Shown here: piece by piece, positions 31,943 through 39,418 of the stretch
Numbering within the stretch: position 1 is the first letter of the stretch
Layout of the letters: every line of letters begins with the position of its first letter
Assembly: GCA_029557815.1 (NCBI GenBank)
Contig: JAKQHX010000048.1
Coordinates: forward strand, 1 to 39,418
Direction of reading: 5' to 3'
Source: a bacterium
Lineage (GTDB): Bacteria; Patescibacteriota; Saccharimonadia; Saccharimonadales; JAGQNK01
Length of the DNA stretch: 39,418 nucleotides
Notes under the pieces: model-generated
What the model was told of the DNA's origin: nothing
Database searches by the model: none
The model's input: only the letters and a program-made list of their open reading frames with translations
Program-made: the position numbers and the translations under genes

Positions 31943-32530
31943 ATGCCACTGATTCCAACAGTTATAGAACAAGAAGGCCGCATGGAGCGAGCTTATGATA
32001 TTTATTCCCGGTTGCTTCGTGACCGCATTATCTTCCTTGGCGAAGACGTAAACCCGCATACGGCAAACTTAGTTACCGCCCAATTGCTATTCCTGGATAA
32101 TGAGGACAGCAAGAAGGATATATTCCTGTACATAAATAGCCCCGGCGGAAGTGTCTATGATGCCCTGGCAATCTATGACACCATGCAGTACGTTAAATCC
32201 GATGTTCAGACCGTAGGCATTGGTGTACAGGCCAGTGCGGCAGCATTTTTGCTTAGTTCAGGCGCGAAGGGCAAACGATTCATTTTGCCACATGCCACCG
32301 TTATGGTACACCAACCAAGCTCAGGAACGCGCGGAAAAGTCACAGACCAGGAGATTGATCTTCGGGAGTCACTACGCGTCAAGAAGCTGCTCGAGCAGAT
32401 TATGGCCAAAAACACCGGTCAGAAACTAGAGAAGATTCATGAGGACATGGAACGTGACAAGTGGATGACAGCTGATGAAGCCCAGAGATACGGCATTGTC
32501 GACAAGGTTATCAAAACACAGCCGAAATAG
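31943..32530 (+). CDS. clpP: ATP-dependent Clp protease proteolytic subunit ClpP
   Basis: The serine peptidase of the Clp machine. The 195-residue product has the catalytic triad Ser98 (VQASAAAF), His123 (MVHQP) and Asp172 (DMERDKWM), with [15 protein letters not shown] forming the strand next to the active site. The residue after the catalytic Ser is Ala, where most ClpP proteins have Met (ASMGA). Length is normal. The start follows AAGGAG. It sits behind a CIRCE operator identical in both arms to that of clpC, so HrcA should control both halves of the protease. No clpX is adjacent in this window. Confidence 0.97.
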   Translation: MPLIPTVIEQEGRMERAYDIYSRLLRDRIIFLGEDVNPHTANLVTAQLLFLDNEDSKKDIFLYINSPGGSVYDALAIYDTMQYVKSDVQTVGIGVQASAAAFLLSSGAKGKRFILPHATVMVHQPSSGTRGKVTDQEIDLRESLRVKKLLEQIMAKNTGQKLEKIHEDMERDKWMTADEAQRYGIVDKVIKTQPK

Positions 32531-32555
32531 AAGAATCCTTACAAATTATTGATAC

Positions 32556-32572
32556 GAAGTTTGGTAAACTTC
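32556..32572 (+). promoter_or_regulatory. Palindrome over a candidate promoter
   Basis: GAAGTTT-GGT-AAACTTC is a perfect 7-bp inverted repeat. It contains an extended -10, TGGTAAACT (32562-32570). It could be an operator for the gene at 32601 or a weak clpP terminator, but no T-run follows. Confidence 0.35.
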
Positions 32573-32600
32573 CGTACAGTTAAACACATGAGGTGAACGT

Positions 32601-33323
32601 ATGGCAGGATCAGTACCAGCAAGCGTGACGGAGCTAAAGTTTGAAATTGCCAGGCCGAGTGACCTGTCTGCAAGAAGGTGGGATGAGATACAGGAGCTCA
32701 GGCGAGCTTACTATGCCCGTGTCTTTGACCAGCGTACTGATGGAGAACTGGATTATTTCCTGGGGCAGACAACGATTGAAAGTTGGGATGACCCAAACAA
32801 CAGCGCCCTGAGGGGTAGATATGCCAGGGCTCGGGTGGTCGCCGCATATGATAGACGGGATGGCCTGGTGGCATATGGGTATAGTGCCGATAATGCATCG
32901 AGTACCAGGCCTTCCGTATTCGGTGAAGCAGAAAAATTCGCCAAGCTACACGTACCGATTTCTCGTTTTCAGGAGAAAAGATACCAGTGGATCCGGGAAA
33001 TGGTACATGACGACAAGGAGCGGCCATATCTACATGCCGCTATCGGCGCCGCTTTGATTTCTGCATCTTTGCCAACACAACCGGTTACGCAATATCTGTA
33101 TGAAGAAGAGACGGATCAGAGGCAAGTCCTTCAGGAATGGGGATTTATCCCTCAGGCCGATCTCGCAGAAGTCATACATCCCTTCGGTGAAGATGCCCAG
33201 CCTACCAACCAACGTAGATATCAAGCCGTAAGCGTCACAAGCGCTTTGGCGCATATGATGGACACGCAACCTGCAGCGCTGGCGGCACGTCATATCCTCG
33301 GTACGGCCATTGGTAGCAGATAG
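32601..33323 (+). CDS. Hypothetical protein, possibly GNAT acetyltransferase-like
   Basis: A 240-residue soluble protein that I do not firmly recognise. The start follows GAGGTG at a good distance. The N-terminal half has FEIARPSDLSARRWDEIQELR and VVAAYDRRDGLVAYGY, which resemble the first strands of a GNAT acetyltransferase. YQWIREMVHDDKERPYLHAAI and QYLYEEETDQRQVLQEWGFI resemble its later part, where an alpha helix precedes the WGF-type C-terminal strand. The usual acetyl-CoA loop (Q/RxxGxG/A) is not clear, so a degenerate or different fold is possible. No context clue from clpP or rpoB. Confidence 0.55.
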   Translation: MAGSVPASVTELKFEIARPSDLSARRWDEIQELRRAYYARVFDQRTDGELDYFLGQTTIESWDDPNNSALRGRYARARVVAAYDRRDGLVAYGYSADNASSTRPSVFGEAEKFAKLHVPISRFQEKRYQWIREMVHDDKERPYLHAAIGAALISASLPTQPVTQYLYEEETDQRQVLQEWGFIPQADLAEVIHPFGEDAQPTNQRRYQAVSVTSALAHMMDTQPAALAARHILGTAIGSR

Positions 33324-33355
33324 GCTTGACATTACTCACAACTTGCTTCAAACTC

Positions 33356-33556
33356 TCATACTAAGAAGTAGTATACGTATGTGAACGTTATAAGGTAATT
33401 ATCCTCACAAAAATTCTCTACGTAGGTAACTTTGCGCGCAAAAACTAAAGAGTCATTCGGATCACAGTAACAGCCGATAGTAAGACTCATCAAAACAAAC
33501 GGAAAGACAATCAGAAGTATATATCTGGGCGTCTTTTTATCTTTATAACCATTCAA
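33356..33556 (-). CDS. Possible small membrane/lipoprotein (66 residues)
   Basis: A minus-strand frame of 66 codons in the AT-rich 253-bp gap between the GNAT-like gene and rpoB. The N-terminus is basic (MNGYKDKKTPRY), followed by a hydrophobic segment (ILLIVFPFVLMSLTIG) and then Cys, which resembles a lipoprotein signal with an imperfect lipobox. The rest contains three more Cys and many aromatic residues. There is no ribosome-binding site, and AT-rich DNA gives such frames by chance. The gap must also hold the rpoB promoter, which I could not place with confidence: TTGACA occurs at 33326-33331 without a good partner at 17 bp. Confidence 0.3.
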   Translation of the reverse strand: MNGYKDKKTPRYILLIVFPFVLMSLTIGCYCDPNDSLVFARKVTYVENFCEDNYLITFTYVYYFLV

Positions 33557-33576
33557 TTTATAAGTGGGAGTACTAC

Positions 33577-36500
33577 ATGGCGAAAAGCTCTACGAGTGCG
33601 AAAAAGGCACTCACAAAGCGAACGTTTTTTACCAAAGCTGATGATGTGCTCGACATGCCAAATCTTGTCGACCATCAAAACCGCTCATTCCAGTGGTTTG
33701 TTGACGAAGGGCTCGGCGAACTGCTTGCCGAGATCAGTCCGATAGACGACTATACGGGTACGAAGTTGTCATTGCGCTTCAAAGACTACCGGTTCGAAGA
33801 TCCCAAGATTACAGAACAGGAAGCACGCGAGAATAACGTTTCTTATGATGCTCCGCTCAAAGCAACCGTTGAGCTGACCAATAAAGTAACCGGTGAAGTC
33901 AAAGAGCAGGAAATCTATCTCGGTGACTACCCGTGGATGACCAAGCGCGGTACGTTTGTCATCAACGGTGCGGAACGGGTAGTTGTCTCACAATTGATCC
34001 GGTCTGCTGGTGTGTTCTTTACCGCTGAAGCTCATGGCACACACAACCTCTATGGCGCAAAGGTCATTCCTGGTCGTGGTGCATGGTTGGAGTTCGAAAC
34101 GGCTGCATCAGGCGCTATCTTCGTAAAGATCGACCGCAAGCGCAAGATTCCTGTCACCACACTGCTCCGTGCCCTCCGTATGACGGAAGCGCAAATGAAA
34201 GAGCAATTCGCCCATGTTGACCAAGGTAAGCTGAATTACCTGGAAACAACCCTGGAAAAAGACCCATCCCGTGGCGCGAACGACGCACTCATCGAAGTGT
34301 ACCGTCGCCTCCGTCCAGGTGATCTCGCCACAGTAGACAATGCGCGCAGTCTGCTGGAAAACATGTTCTATAACTATAAGCGCTTCGACTTTAGCCGGGT
34401 CGGCCGCTACAAGATCAATAAGCGCCTGAACCTCGATGTACCGAATACGATCGAGAACCGTGTCATGCGACTTGAGGACCTGGTCGCTATCATCGCCGAA
34501 ATTATTCGCCTGAACAATACGCAGGAACCGGCTGACGATATCGATAGCCTGGCTAACCGTCGCGTGAAGCTGGTTGGTGAGCTTGTCCAGCGTCAGTTCC
34601 GTATCGGCTTGCTCCGCATGGAACGCAACACGAAAGACCGCATGAGCATGAACGAGATTGAAACGGTGACCCCGGCACAGCTTATCAATGCTCGCCCGAT
34701 TGTGGCAGCCGTCCGTGAGTTCTTTGCTAGCTCACAGCTCAGCCAGTTCATGGATCAGATTAACCCACTCTCAGAGCTTGCCCACAAACGGCGCCTTAGC
34801 TCGATGGGCCCTGGGGGCTTGAGCCGCGAACGTGCCGGTTTTGAGGTCCGTGATGCCCATGCTACCCACTACGGTCGTATTTGTGCCGTTGAAACGCCGG
34901 AAGGTGCAAACATTGGTCTGGTGCTAAACCTGGCCAGTTATGCACGGATTAATGATTATGGCTTTATCGAAACGCCGTACCGAAAGGTCATTAACGCTGT
35001 CACCGCTAAAGAAGCAGCCGGCCATATCGCCGCGGTAAACCTTGAAGCTGGTGGCAAGGTTATTGTCAAGGCCGGCAGCAAAATTACCGCTGACGATGCG
35101 AAGAAGCTAGCAGCTGTCGAAAACCAGGCTACCTGGCCGGTAAAGGCAAAAGTGACGGACGAAGTCGTATACCTTGACGCTTCCGAAGAAGAGCAAGCAA
35201 CGATTGCCAGTACGGGAGAAGAGATTGATGACGACGGATATTTTGTCAACGAGCGTGTTTCTGCACGTGCAAACCTGAAATCTGGTGAGGTTGACGCCAA
35301 TGAAGTCACTCACATGGACGCCGCCAGGAAGCAAATTATCGGTTCGTCGGCCGGACTCATACCATTCATAGAAAAGAACTATGTGTATCGTTCACTTATG
35401 GGCAGTAACCAGCAGCGGCAAGCTGTACCGTTGGTCAAACCGGAATCACCGATCGTTGGTACCGGCATGGAGACTACCGCTGCACATAATAGCGGGCAGT
35501 TGGTGGTGGCCGAAGCAGCCGGTGAAGTAGTGAAGGCACAAGGTGACGAAGTCGTCGTCAAATACAAAGACGGCACTGTGACCTATAATCCACTGCACTT
35601 CATTCGGTCAAACGAAGGCAGCTCGATCAATCAGAAAGTGGTTGTAAAAACAGGTGACAAATTAAAGGCCGGCGATCCAATTATCGAAGGTATGTCGATT
35701 GCAGACGGTGAACTTGCGCTTGGGAAAGACCTGGTCGTAGCTTTCATGCCATGGCGTGGCTATAACTTCGAAGACGCCATTATCCTGAGTCGTAAGCTTG
35801 TCGAGGACGATACGCTGACATCTGTTCATATTGTTGACTTCATGGTTGAAGTCCGTGAAACCAAGCTTGGCCCTGAAATTGTCACACGTGATATTCCAAA
35901 TGTGTCAGAAGATGCCTTGCGTCACCTGGACGAAGACGGAATCGTGCGCATTGGCGCAGAAGTCCATCCTGGCGATATTTTGGTCGGAAAAATTACTCCA
36001 AAGGGCGAACAGGAGCTTAGCTCCGAAGAACGCCTGTTACGTGCGATATTTGGTGAAAAGGCCAAAGAAGTCCGAGATACCTCGCAACGCATGCCAAATG
36101 GCAAGCATGGCAAGGTTGTCGGTGTAAAAGTGTTCTCGCGCGCCAACGGCCATGAGCTAAAAGCCGGCGTCATTATGCAGATCCAGGTTTTTGTGGCTCA
36201 GATGCGTAAGATTGCCGTCGGTGACAAGCTCGGCGGACGCCACGGCAACAAGGGTGTTATCGCCCGTATATTGCCAGTTGAGGATATGCCGTTCACCGAA
36301 GATGGAACTCCGGTTGACATCATCCTAAACCCGCTTGGCGTCCCAAGCCGTATGAATATTGGTCAGCTGTTTGAAACACACCTTGGTATGGCTGCTCGTG
36401 CCCTGGGCATGAAAGTCGCCAGCCCATCGTTCAACGGCGTACCGATCCGTAAAATCCAGGAACTGCTCAAAGAAGCCGGGCTGCCAGAAGATGGCAAACA

Positions 36501-37155
36501 ACAGTTGTTTGACGGCCGGACTGGCGAAGCCTTCAGGGAGAGGACCACGGTTGGCTCGATGTACATGATCAAGCTGAATCACATGATTGCCGACAAAATC
36601 CATGCCCGTTCGACCGGACCATACACGATGGTTACGCAGCAGCCACTCGGTGGTAAGGCACAAAATGGTGGCCAACGATTCGGTGAGATGGAAGTATGGG
36701 CGCTCGAAGCGTATGGTGCTTCAAATACGCTCCAGGAAATGCTGACTATCAAGTCCGACGATGTGTACGGCCGTTCAAAAGCCTATGAATCCATCATTAA
36801 AGGTACGGAGATTGTCGGACCGAAGGTTCCCGAAAGCTTCAATGTGCTCGTGAAGGAACTGCAGGGACTTGGCCTGAAAGTCGATCTTATCGGCGATAGT
36901 AACAAAGTCGTTGACGCAGAGAACATCTTGGCCGAAAACATCAAGGACGAAGCAGCGCATCAATCCGAAGTTGCCGTTCCAGCACCAAGTATTTCTGACA
37001 TTGACATGTCACAGGACATGCCGCCTGCAGACGAATACATTGTCATGGAGTTGGATGATAATATTCCGGCTACGACGACGATCCAAGCAGATGATGACGA
37101 TGACGAAGACACGGCAACAGTTGCCGCAGATGACGAAGAAAAGGAGGCAAAATAA
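33577..37155 (+). CDS. rpoB: DNA-directed RNA polymerase subunit beta
   Basis: The 1192-residue beta subunit forms one half of the polymerase active cleft. The start follows GGAG. The rifampicin-binding region SSQLSQFMDQINPLSELAHK and RRLSSMGPGG (about 34730-34820) keeps the residues typical of drug-sensitive enzymes. Further conserved blocks are AVETPEGANIGL, MPWRGYNFEDAI, KLGGRHGNKGVIARILP and GGQRFGEMEVWALEAYGA. The C-terminus has LVKELQGLGLKVDL, then an extra acidic tail of about 90 residues rich in Asp and Glu. It overlaps rpoC by one base (TAATG). The rplJ-rplL genes that often precede rpoB are not here. Confidence 0.98.
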   Translation: MAKSSTSAKKALTKRTFFTKADDVLDMPNLVDHQNRSFQWFVDEGLGELLAEISPIDDYTGTKLSLRFKDYRFEDPKITEQEARENNVSYDAPLKATVELTNKVTGEVKEQEIYLGDYPWMTKRGTFVINGAERVVVSQLIRSAGVFFTAEAHGTHNLYGAKVIPGRGAWLEFETAASGAIFVKIDRKRKIPVTTLLRALRMTEAQMKEQFAHVDQGKLNYLETTLEKDPSRGANDALIEVYRRLRPGDLATVDNARSLLENMFYNYKRFDFSRVGRYKINKRLNLDVPNTIENRVMRLEDLVAIIAEIIRLNNTQEPADDIDSLANRRVKLVGELVQRQFRIGLLRMERNTKDRMSMNEIETVTPAQLINARPIVAAVREFFASSQLSQFMDQINPLSELAHKRRLSSMGPGGLSRERAGFEVRDAHATHYGRICAVETPEGANIGLVLNLASYARINDYGFIETPYRKVINAVTAKEAAGHIAAVNLEAGGKVIVKAGSKITADDAKKLAAVENQATWPVKAKVTDEVVYLDASEEEQATIASTGEEIDDDGYFVNERVSARANLKSGEVDANEVTHMDAARKQIIGSSAGLIPFIEKNYVYRSLMGSNQQRQAVPLVKPESPIVGTGMETTAAHNSGQLVVAEAAGEVVKAQGDEVVVKYKDGTVTYNPLHFIRSNEGSSINQKVVVKTGDKLKAGDPIIEGMSIADGELALGKDLVVAFMPWRGYNFEDAIILSRKLVEDDTLTSVHIVDFMVEVRETKLGPEIVTRDIPNVSEDALRHLDEDGIVRIGAEVHPGDILVGKITPKGEQELSSEERLLRAIFGEKAKEVRDTSQRMPNGKHGKVVGVKVFSRANGHELKAGVIMQIQVFVAQMRKIAVGDKLGGRHGNKGVIARILPVEDMPFTEDGTPVDIILNPLGVPSRMNIGQLFETHLGMAARALGMKVASPSFNGVPIRKIQELLKEAGLPEDGKQQLFDGRTGEAFRERTTVGSMYMIKLNHMIADKIHARSTGPYTMVTQQPLGGKAQNGGQRFGEMEVWALEAYGASNTLQEMLTIKSDDVYGRSKAYESIIKGTEIVGPKVPESFNVLVKELQGLGLKVDLIGDSNKVVDAENILAENIKDEAAHQSEVAVPAPSISDIDMSQDMPPADEYIVMELDDNIPATTTIQADDDDDEDTATVAADDEEKEAK

Positions 37156-39418
37156 TGAGACGCTACAACACAGGCACGAACATTGCCGACTTTGACGCAG
37201 TGCGTCTGGCAGTTGCCAGCCCGGCGGATATCCTTGACTGGAGCCATGGTGAAGTAACCAAGCCAGAAACCATTAACTATCGGACCCAGAAACCAGAACG
37301 TGACGGATTGTTCTGCGAGAGGATCTTCGGACCAGTCAAAGACATAAATCCGCACGACGCAAAATACAAAGGTGTTCGGTCGCGTGAAGCCGCCGTCGAC
37401 AAAAACGGTGAAATCGTTACTAAGAGCATCGTACGTCGTGAGCGTATGGGTCACATCCAACTGGCTTCGCCGGTTGCACATATTTGGTTTTTGCGTGGGA
37501 CGCCGTCAGCAATCGGTTTGTTGCTCGGTATGACGGTGAAGAACCTGGAGCGCATCGCCTACTTTGCAAGCTATGTCATAAAGACGGTAGATACGGAGAA
37601 GCGCGACCAATACCTGGCTGATAAGGAAGCCGAATTTGCAGCTGCACAAGTAGCGATTAAGGCCCGCTTCGAAAAAGAAGCGGCGGCCGAGGGCGCCAAC
37701 GTCAAAGCTTTGGCGGAAATGCAAACCAAAGAACTCGAGGAGATTACCGAAGAGTTCGAGCAGCTTAAAAACCAGCTTACTGGCCTGGAGCACCTGAACC
37801 TTATCAACGAAACCGAGTATCGCGCACTACCTGCGGAGCTCCGTGACATGATTACTGTTGGTATGGGTGGGTCGGCACTCAAGGACCTCTTGGACCAAGT
37901 TGATCTGGACAAGCTTATCGAAAAGTTAACAGAAGAAGCAGAGGAAGCCAAAGGCCAGCGCAAGAAAAAATTGATGAAGCGCCTGCGTTTGCTCGAGAGT
38001 ATGCAACGTGCCGATATTAAGCCAAGCAGCATGTGTGTATCCGTTCTTCCGGTTATCCCACCGGACTTGCGCCCAATGGTCCAATTGACTGGTGGCCGTT
38101 TTGCAACGAGCGACCTTAACGACCTCTATCGTCGTGTCATCAACCGCAACAACCGGCTGAAGAAACTTATCGAGCTCAATGCTCCGGAAGTTATCCGTCG
38201 CAATGAACAGCGCATGCTTCAGGAAGCCGTAGATGCACTCATCGACAACAGCAATGCCCGTAGCGGCCGTGCTGTTGCTGCAACCGGACAACGCCGTCGC
38301 CTGAAATCGTTGAGCGATATGCTCAAAGGCAAGCAAGGACGTTTTCGCCAAAACCTGCTTGGTAAGCGTGTTGACTACTCCGGTCGTTCGGTTATTGTAG
38401 CCGGTCCAGAATTGAAGATCTACGAATGTGGCCTGCCGAAGATGATGGCTCTCGAGCTATTCAAACCATTCGTCATCGGCTATCTCATCCAAAACGATCA
38501 TGCCCATAACATTCGTTCTGCGACACGCATGATTGAGACCGGCGAAACTGAGGTTTGGGATGCGCTAGACGAGGTCATCAAGGGCAAATATGTGCTTTTG
38601 AACCGTGCTCCATCACTTCACCGTCTATCCATCCAGGCTTTTCAGCCGCGTTTGATTGAAGGTAAGGCAATTCAGCTGCACCCACTGGTTTGTAAAGGCT
38701 TCAACGCTGACTTTGACGGTGACCAGATGGCCGTCCATCTCCCGCTCTCAGATGAGGCGCAGAAGGAAGCTCGCAGTATTATGGCGAGCAGCATGAACCT
38801 GTTGAAGCCCGCTGACGGTTCACCAATCCTTCACATTGAACAAGATATCGTGCTTGGTTGTTACTATCTGACCTACGAACGGTTGAGCACGGTTGAGCAA
38901 GAGCCGCGCGCTTTCACGGGTCTGCCGAATGCCATCATGGCACTTGATGCAAAGATCATAACCCTACAAAGCCGTGTACGCCTGCCATTCCGTGGTGAAG
39001 TCCGCGAAACGACACTTGGCCGAATTCTCTTCAATGAAATTTTCCCTGATGATTTCCCATTTCAAGATGAAGCTATGACCAAGAAACGGCTCAACAGTGT
39101 GCTTGCTTTGGCTTACCAAATGTACGGCCAAGCAAAAACCGCACAGATTGCTGACGACCTAAAGGACCTCGGATTCACTTACGCCACGACTTCTGGCTTA
39201 AGTCTCGGAATGGGTGACTTCAGCGATCTCGGTAGCCTGGATACGATCATGAAGGCCGCCGAAGACCGGGCCGCTGAAATCAGCGAACAATACGAACAGG
39301 GCTTCATTACCGAAGATGAACGATATCGTCTGACAGTTGAGACCTGGATGGATACCGACGCAAACGTTCAAAAAGCACTGACCGAACAATTTGCAGGTGA
39401 AGACAGCTCGATGTCCAT
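37155..39418 (+). CDS. rpoC: DNA-directed RNA polymerase subunit beta' (3' end outside window)
   Basis: The first 754 codons of beta'. The ATG at 37155 shares its A with the rpoB stop codon, and AAGGAGG lies just upstream. The start [20 protein letters not shown] is followed by [12 protein letters not shown] and [20 protein letters not shown]. Between these, the zinc-binding domain normally has four cysteines. Here the same-length segment (residues about 64-90) has none. A coiled-coil region at about 155-225 is next to the clamp helices. Further conserved parts are [35 protein letters not shown] and the catalytic [12 protein letters not shown] with Asp519, Asp521 and Asp523. The frame is open at the right edge. 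Confidence 0.98.
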   Translation, partial: MRRYNTGTNIADFDAVRLAVASPADILDWSHGEVTKPETINYRTQKPERDGLFCERIFGPVKDINPHDAKYKGVRSREAAVDKNGEIVTKSIVRRERMGHIQLASPVAHIWFLRGTPSAIGLLLGMTVKNLERIAYFASYVIKTVDTEKRDQYLADKEAEFAAAQVAIKARFEKEAAAEGANVKALAEMQTKELEEITEEFEQLKNQLTGLEHLNLINETEYRALPAELRDMITVGMGGSALKDLLDQVDLDKLIEKLTEEAEEAKGQRKKKLMKRLRLLESMQRADIKPSSMCVSVLPVIPPDLRPMVQLTGGRFATSDLNDLYRRVINRNNRLKKLIELNAPEVIRRNEQRMLQEAVDALIDNSNARSGRAVAATGQRRRLKSLSDMLKGKQGRFRQNLLGKRVDYSGRSVIVAGPELKIYECGLPKMMALELFKPFVIGYLIQNDHAHNIRSATRMIETGETEVWDALDEVIKGKYVLLNRAPSLHRLSIQAFQPRLIEGKAIQLHPLVCKGFNADFDGDQMAVHLPLSDEAQKEARSIMASSMNLLKPADGSPILHIEQDIVLGCYYLTYERLSTVEQEPRAFTGLPNAIMALDAKIITLQSRVRLPFRGEVRETTLGRILFNEIFPDDFPFQDEAMTKKRLNSVLALAYQMYGQAKTAQIADDLKDLGFTYATTSGLSLGMGDFSDLGSLDTIMKAAEDRAAEISEQYEQGFITEDERYRLTVETWMDTDANVQKALTEQFAGEDSSMS

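Noticed and set aside
33490-33540. Attenuator-like CAGA/TCTG hairpin with T-run before rpoB
   Set aside because: Four A/T-rich pairs with an eight-base loop and seven bases between stem and T-run; too weak to call.
1-39418. Recoded UGA as in other CPR lineages (Gracilibacteria, SR1)
   Set aside because: TGA is the stop of rnhB (7756-7758) and of radA (17103-17105) at the expected protein ends, and no in-frame TGA interrupts conserved genes.
1-39418. CRISPR arrays, insertion sequences, prophage or integrase-type elements
   Set aside because: No regularly spaced repeats, transposase or integrase signatures, or attachment-site duplications beyond the short tRNA-Leu fragment were seen.

Overview
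The window looks like a chromosomal segment of a reduced-genome bacterium of the Candidate Phyla Radiation, most likely Candidatus Saccharibacteria (TM7). This is inferred from gene content, from start sites that mostly lack leaders and Shine-Dalgarno (SD) sequences, and from roughly 50% GC judged by eye. The code is standard: TGA ends rnhB and radA. There is no phage, insertion sequence or CRISPR array. Most genes are housekeeping: replication and repair (dnaE, rnhB, recG, radA), transcription (nusA, rpoB, rpoC), translation (rplS, tyrS, hisS, rsmD, a SpoU methyltransferase, tRNA-Leu), proteostasis (clpC, clpP, tig, an M1 aminopeptidase), the cell envelope (a class A PBP, a CAP-domain membrane protein, a membrane-anchored HExxH protein, a PilB-type ATPase) and a little metabolism (malic enzyme, an OMP decarboxylase-like protein, a HisG-HisE fusion).

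Layout. Positions 1-8.1 kb hold the 3' part of dnaE, a minus-strand pair (SpoU methyltransferase, CAP protein), the pilus ATPase convergent with malic enzyme, then rplS and rnhB-yraN. Positions 8.1-12 kb hold a large M1 aminopeptidase divergent from nusA. Positions 12-17.9 kb run clpC (with a perfect CIRCE operator), an HExxH membrane protein, radA and a PIN-TRAM protein, convergent with a 999-residue PBP. Positions 21-27.3 kb carry tyrS, a methyltransferase, recG, a zinc-phospholipase-like protein, rsmD and a pyrF-like gene. Positions 27.4-30.5 kb hold tRNA-Leu(UAG), a histidine leader peptide and terminator, hisG-hisE, hisS and a small membrane protein. Positions 30.5-39.4 kb hold tig, clpP (second perfect CIRCE), a possible acetyltransferase, rpoB and the 5' two thirds of rpoC.

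The most interesting locus is 27.47-28.6 kb. A consensus promoter drives a 20-codon leader peptide with His-His-Leu-His and then a strong terminator, which is the layout of a histidine attenuator. The hisG-hisE gene behind it is split between two frames. At the junction lies AAAGGAG, three bases, CTT and then the histidine codon CAC. This is the geometry of the prfB programmed +1 frameshift, with a His codon where prfB has its stop. I propose that histidine scarcity both relieves termination and promotes the shift that makes full-length enzyme.

Other points: the RNA polymerase beta' zinc-ribbon has lost all four cysteines while keeping its length; about a dozen genes have a -10 hexamer 6-10 nt before the start codon, which implies widespread leaderless mRNAs; clpC and clpP share a CIRCE operator; short hairpin-plus-T-run elements lie just after the predicted starts of the nusA and hisS transcripts; and TyrRS has a changed HIGH motif. 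All functional statements are read from motifs by eye. No database search was possible.
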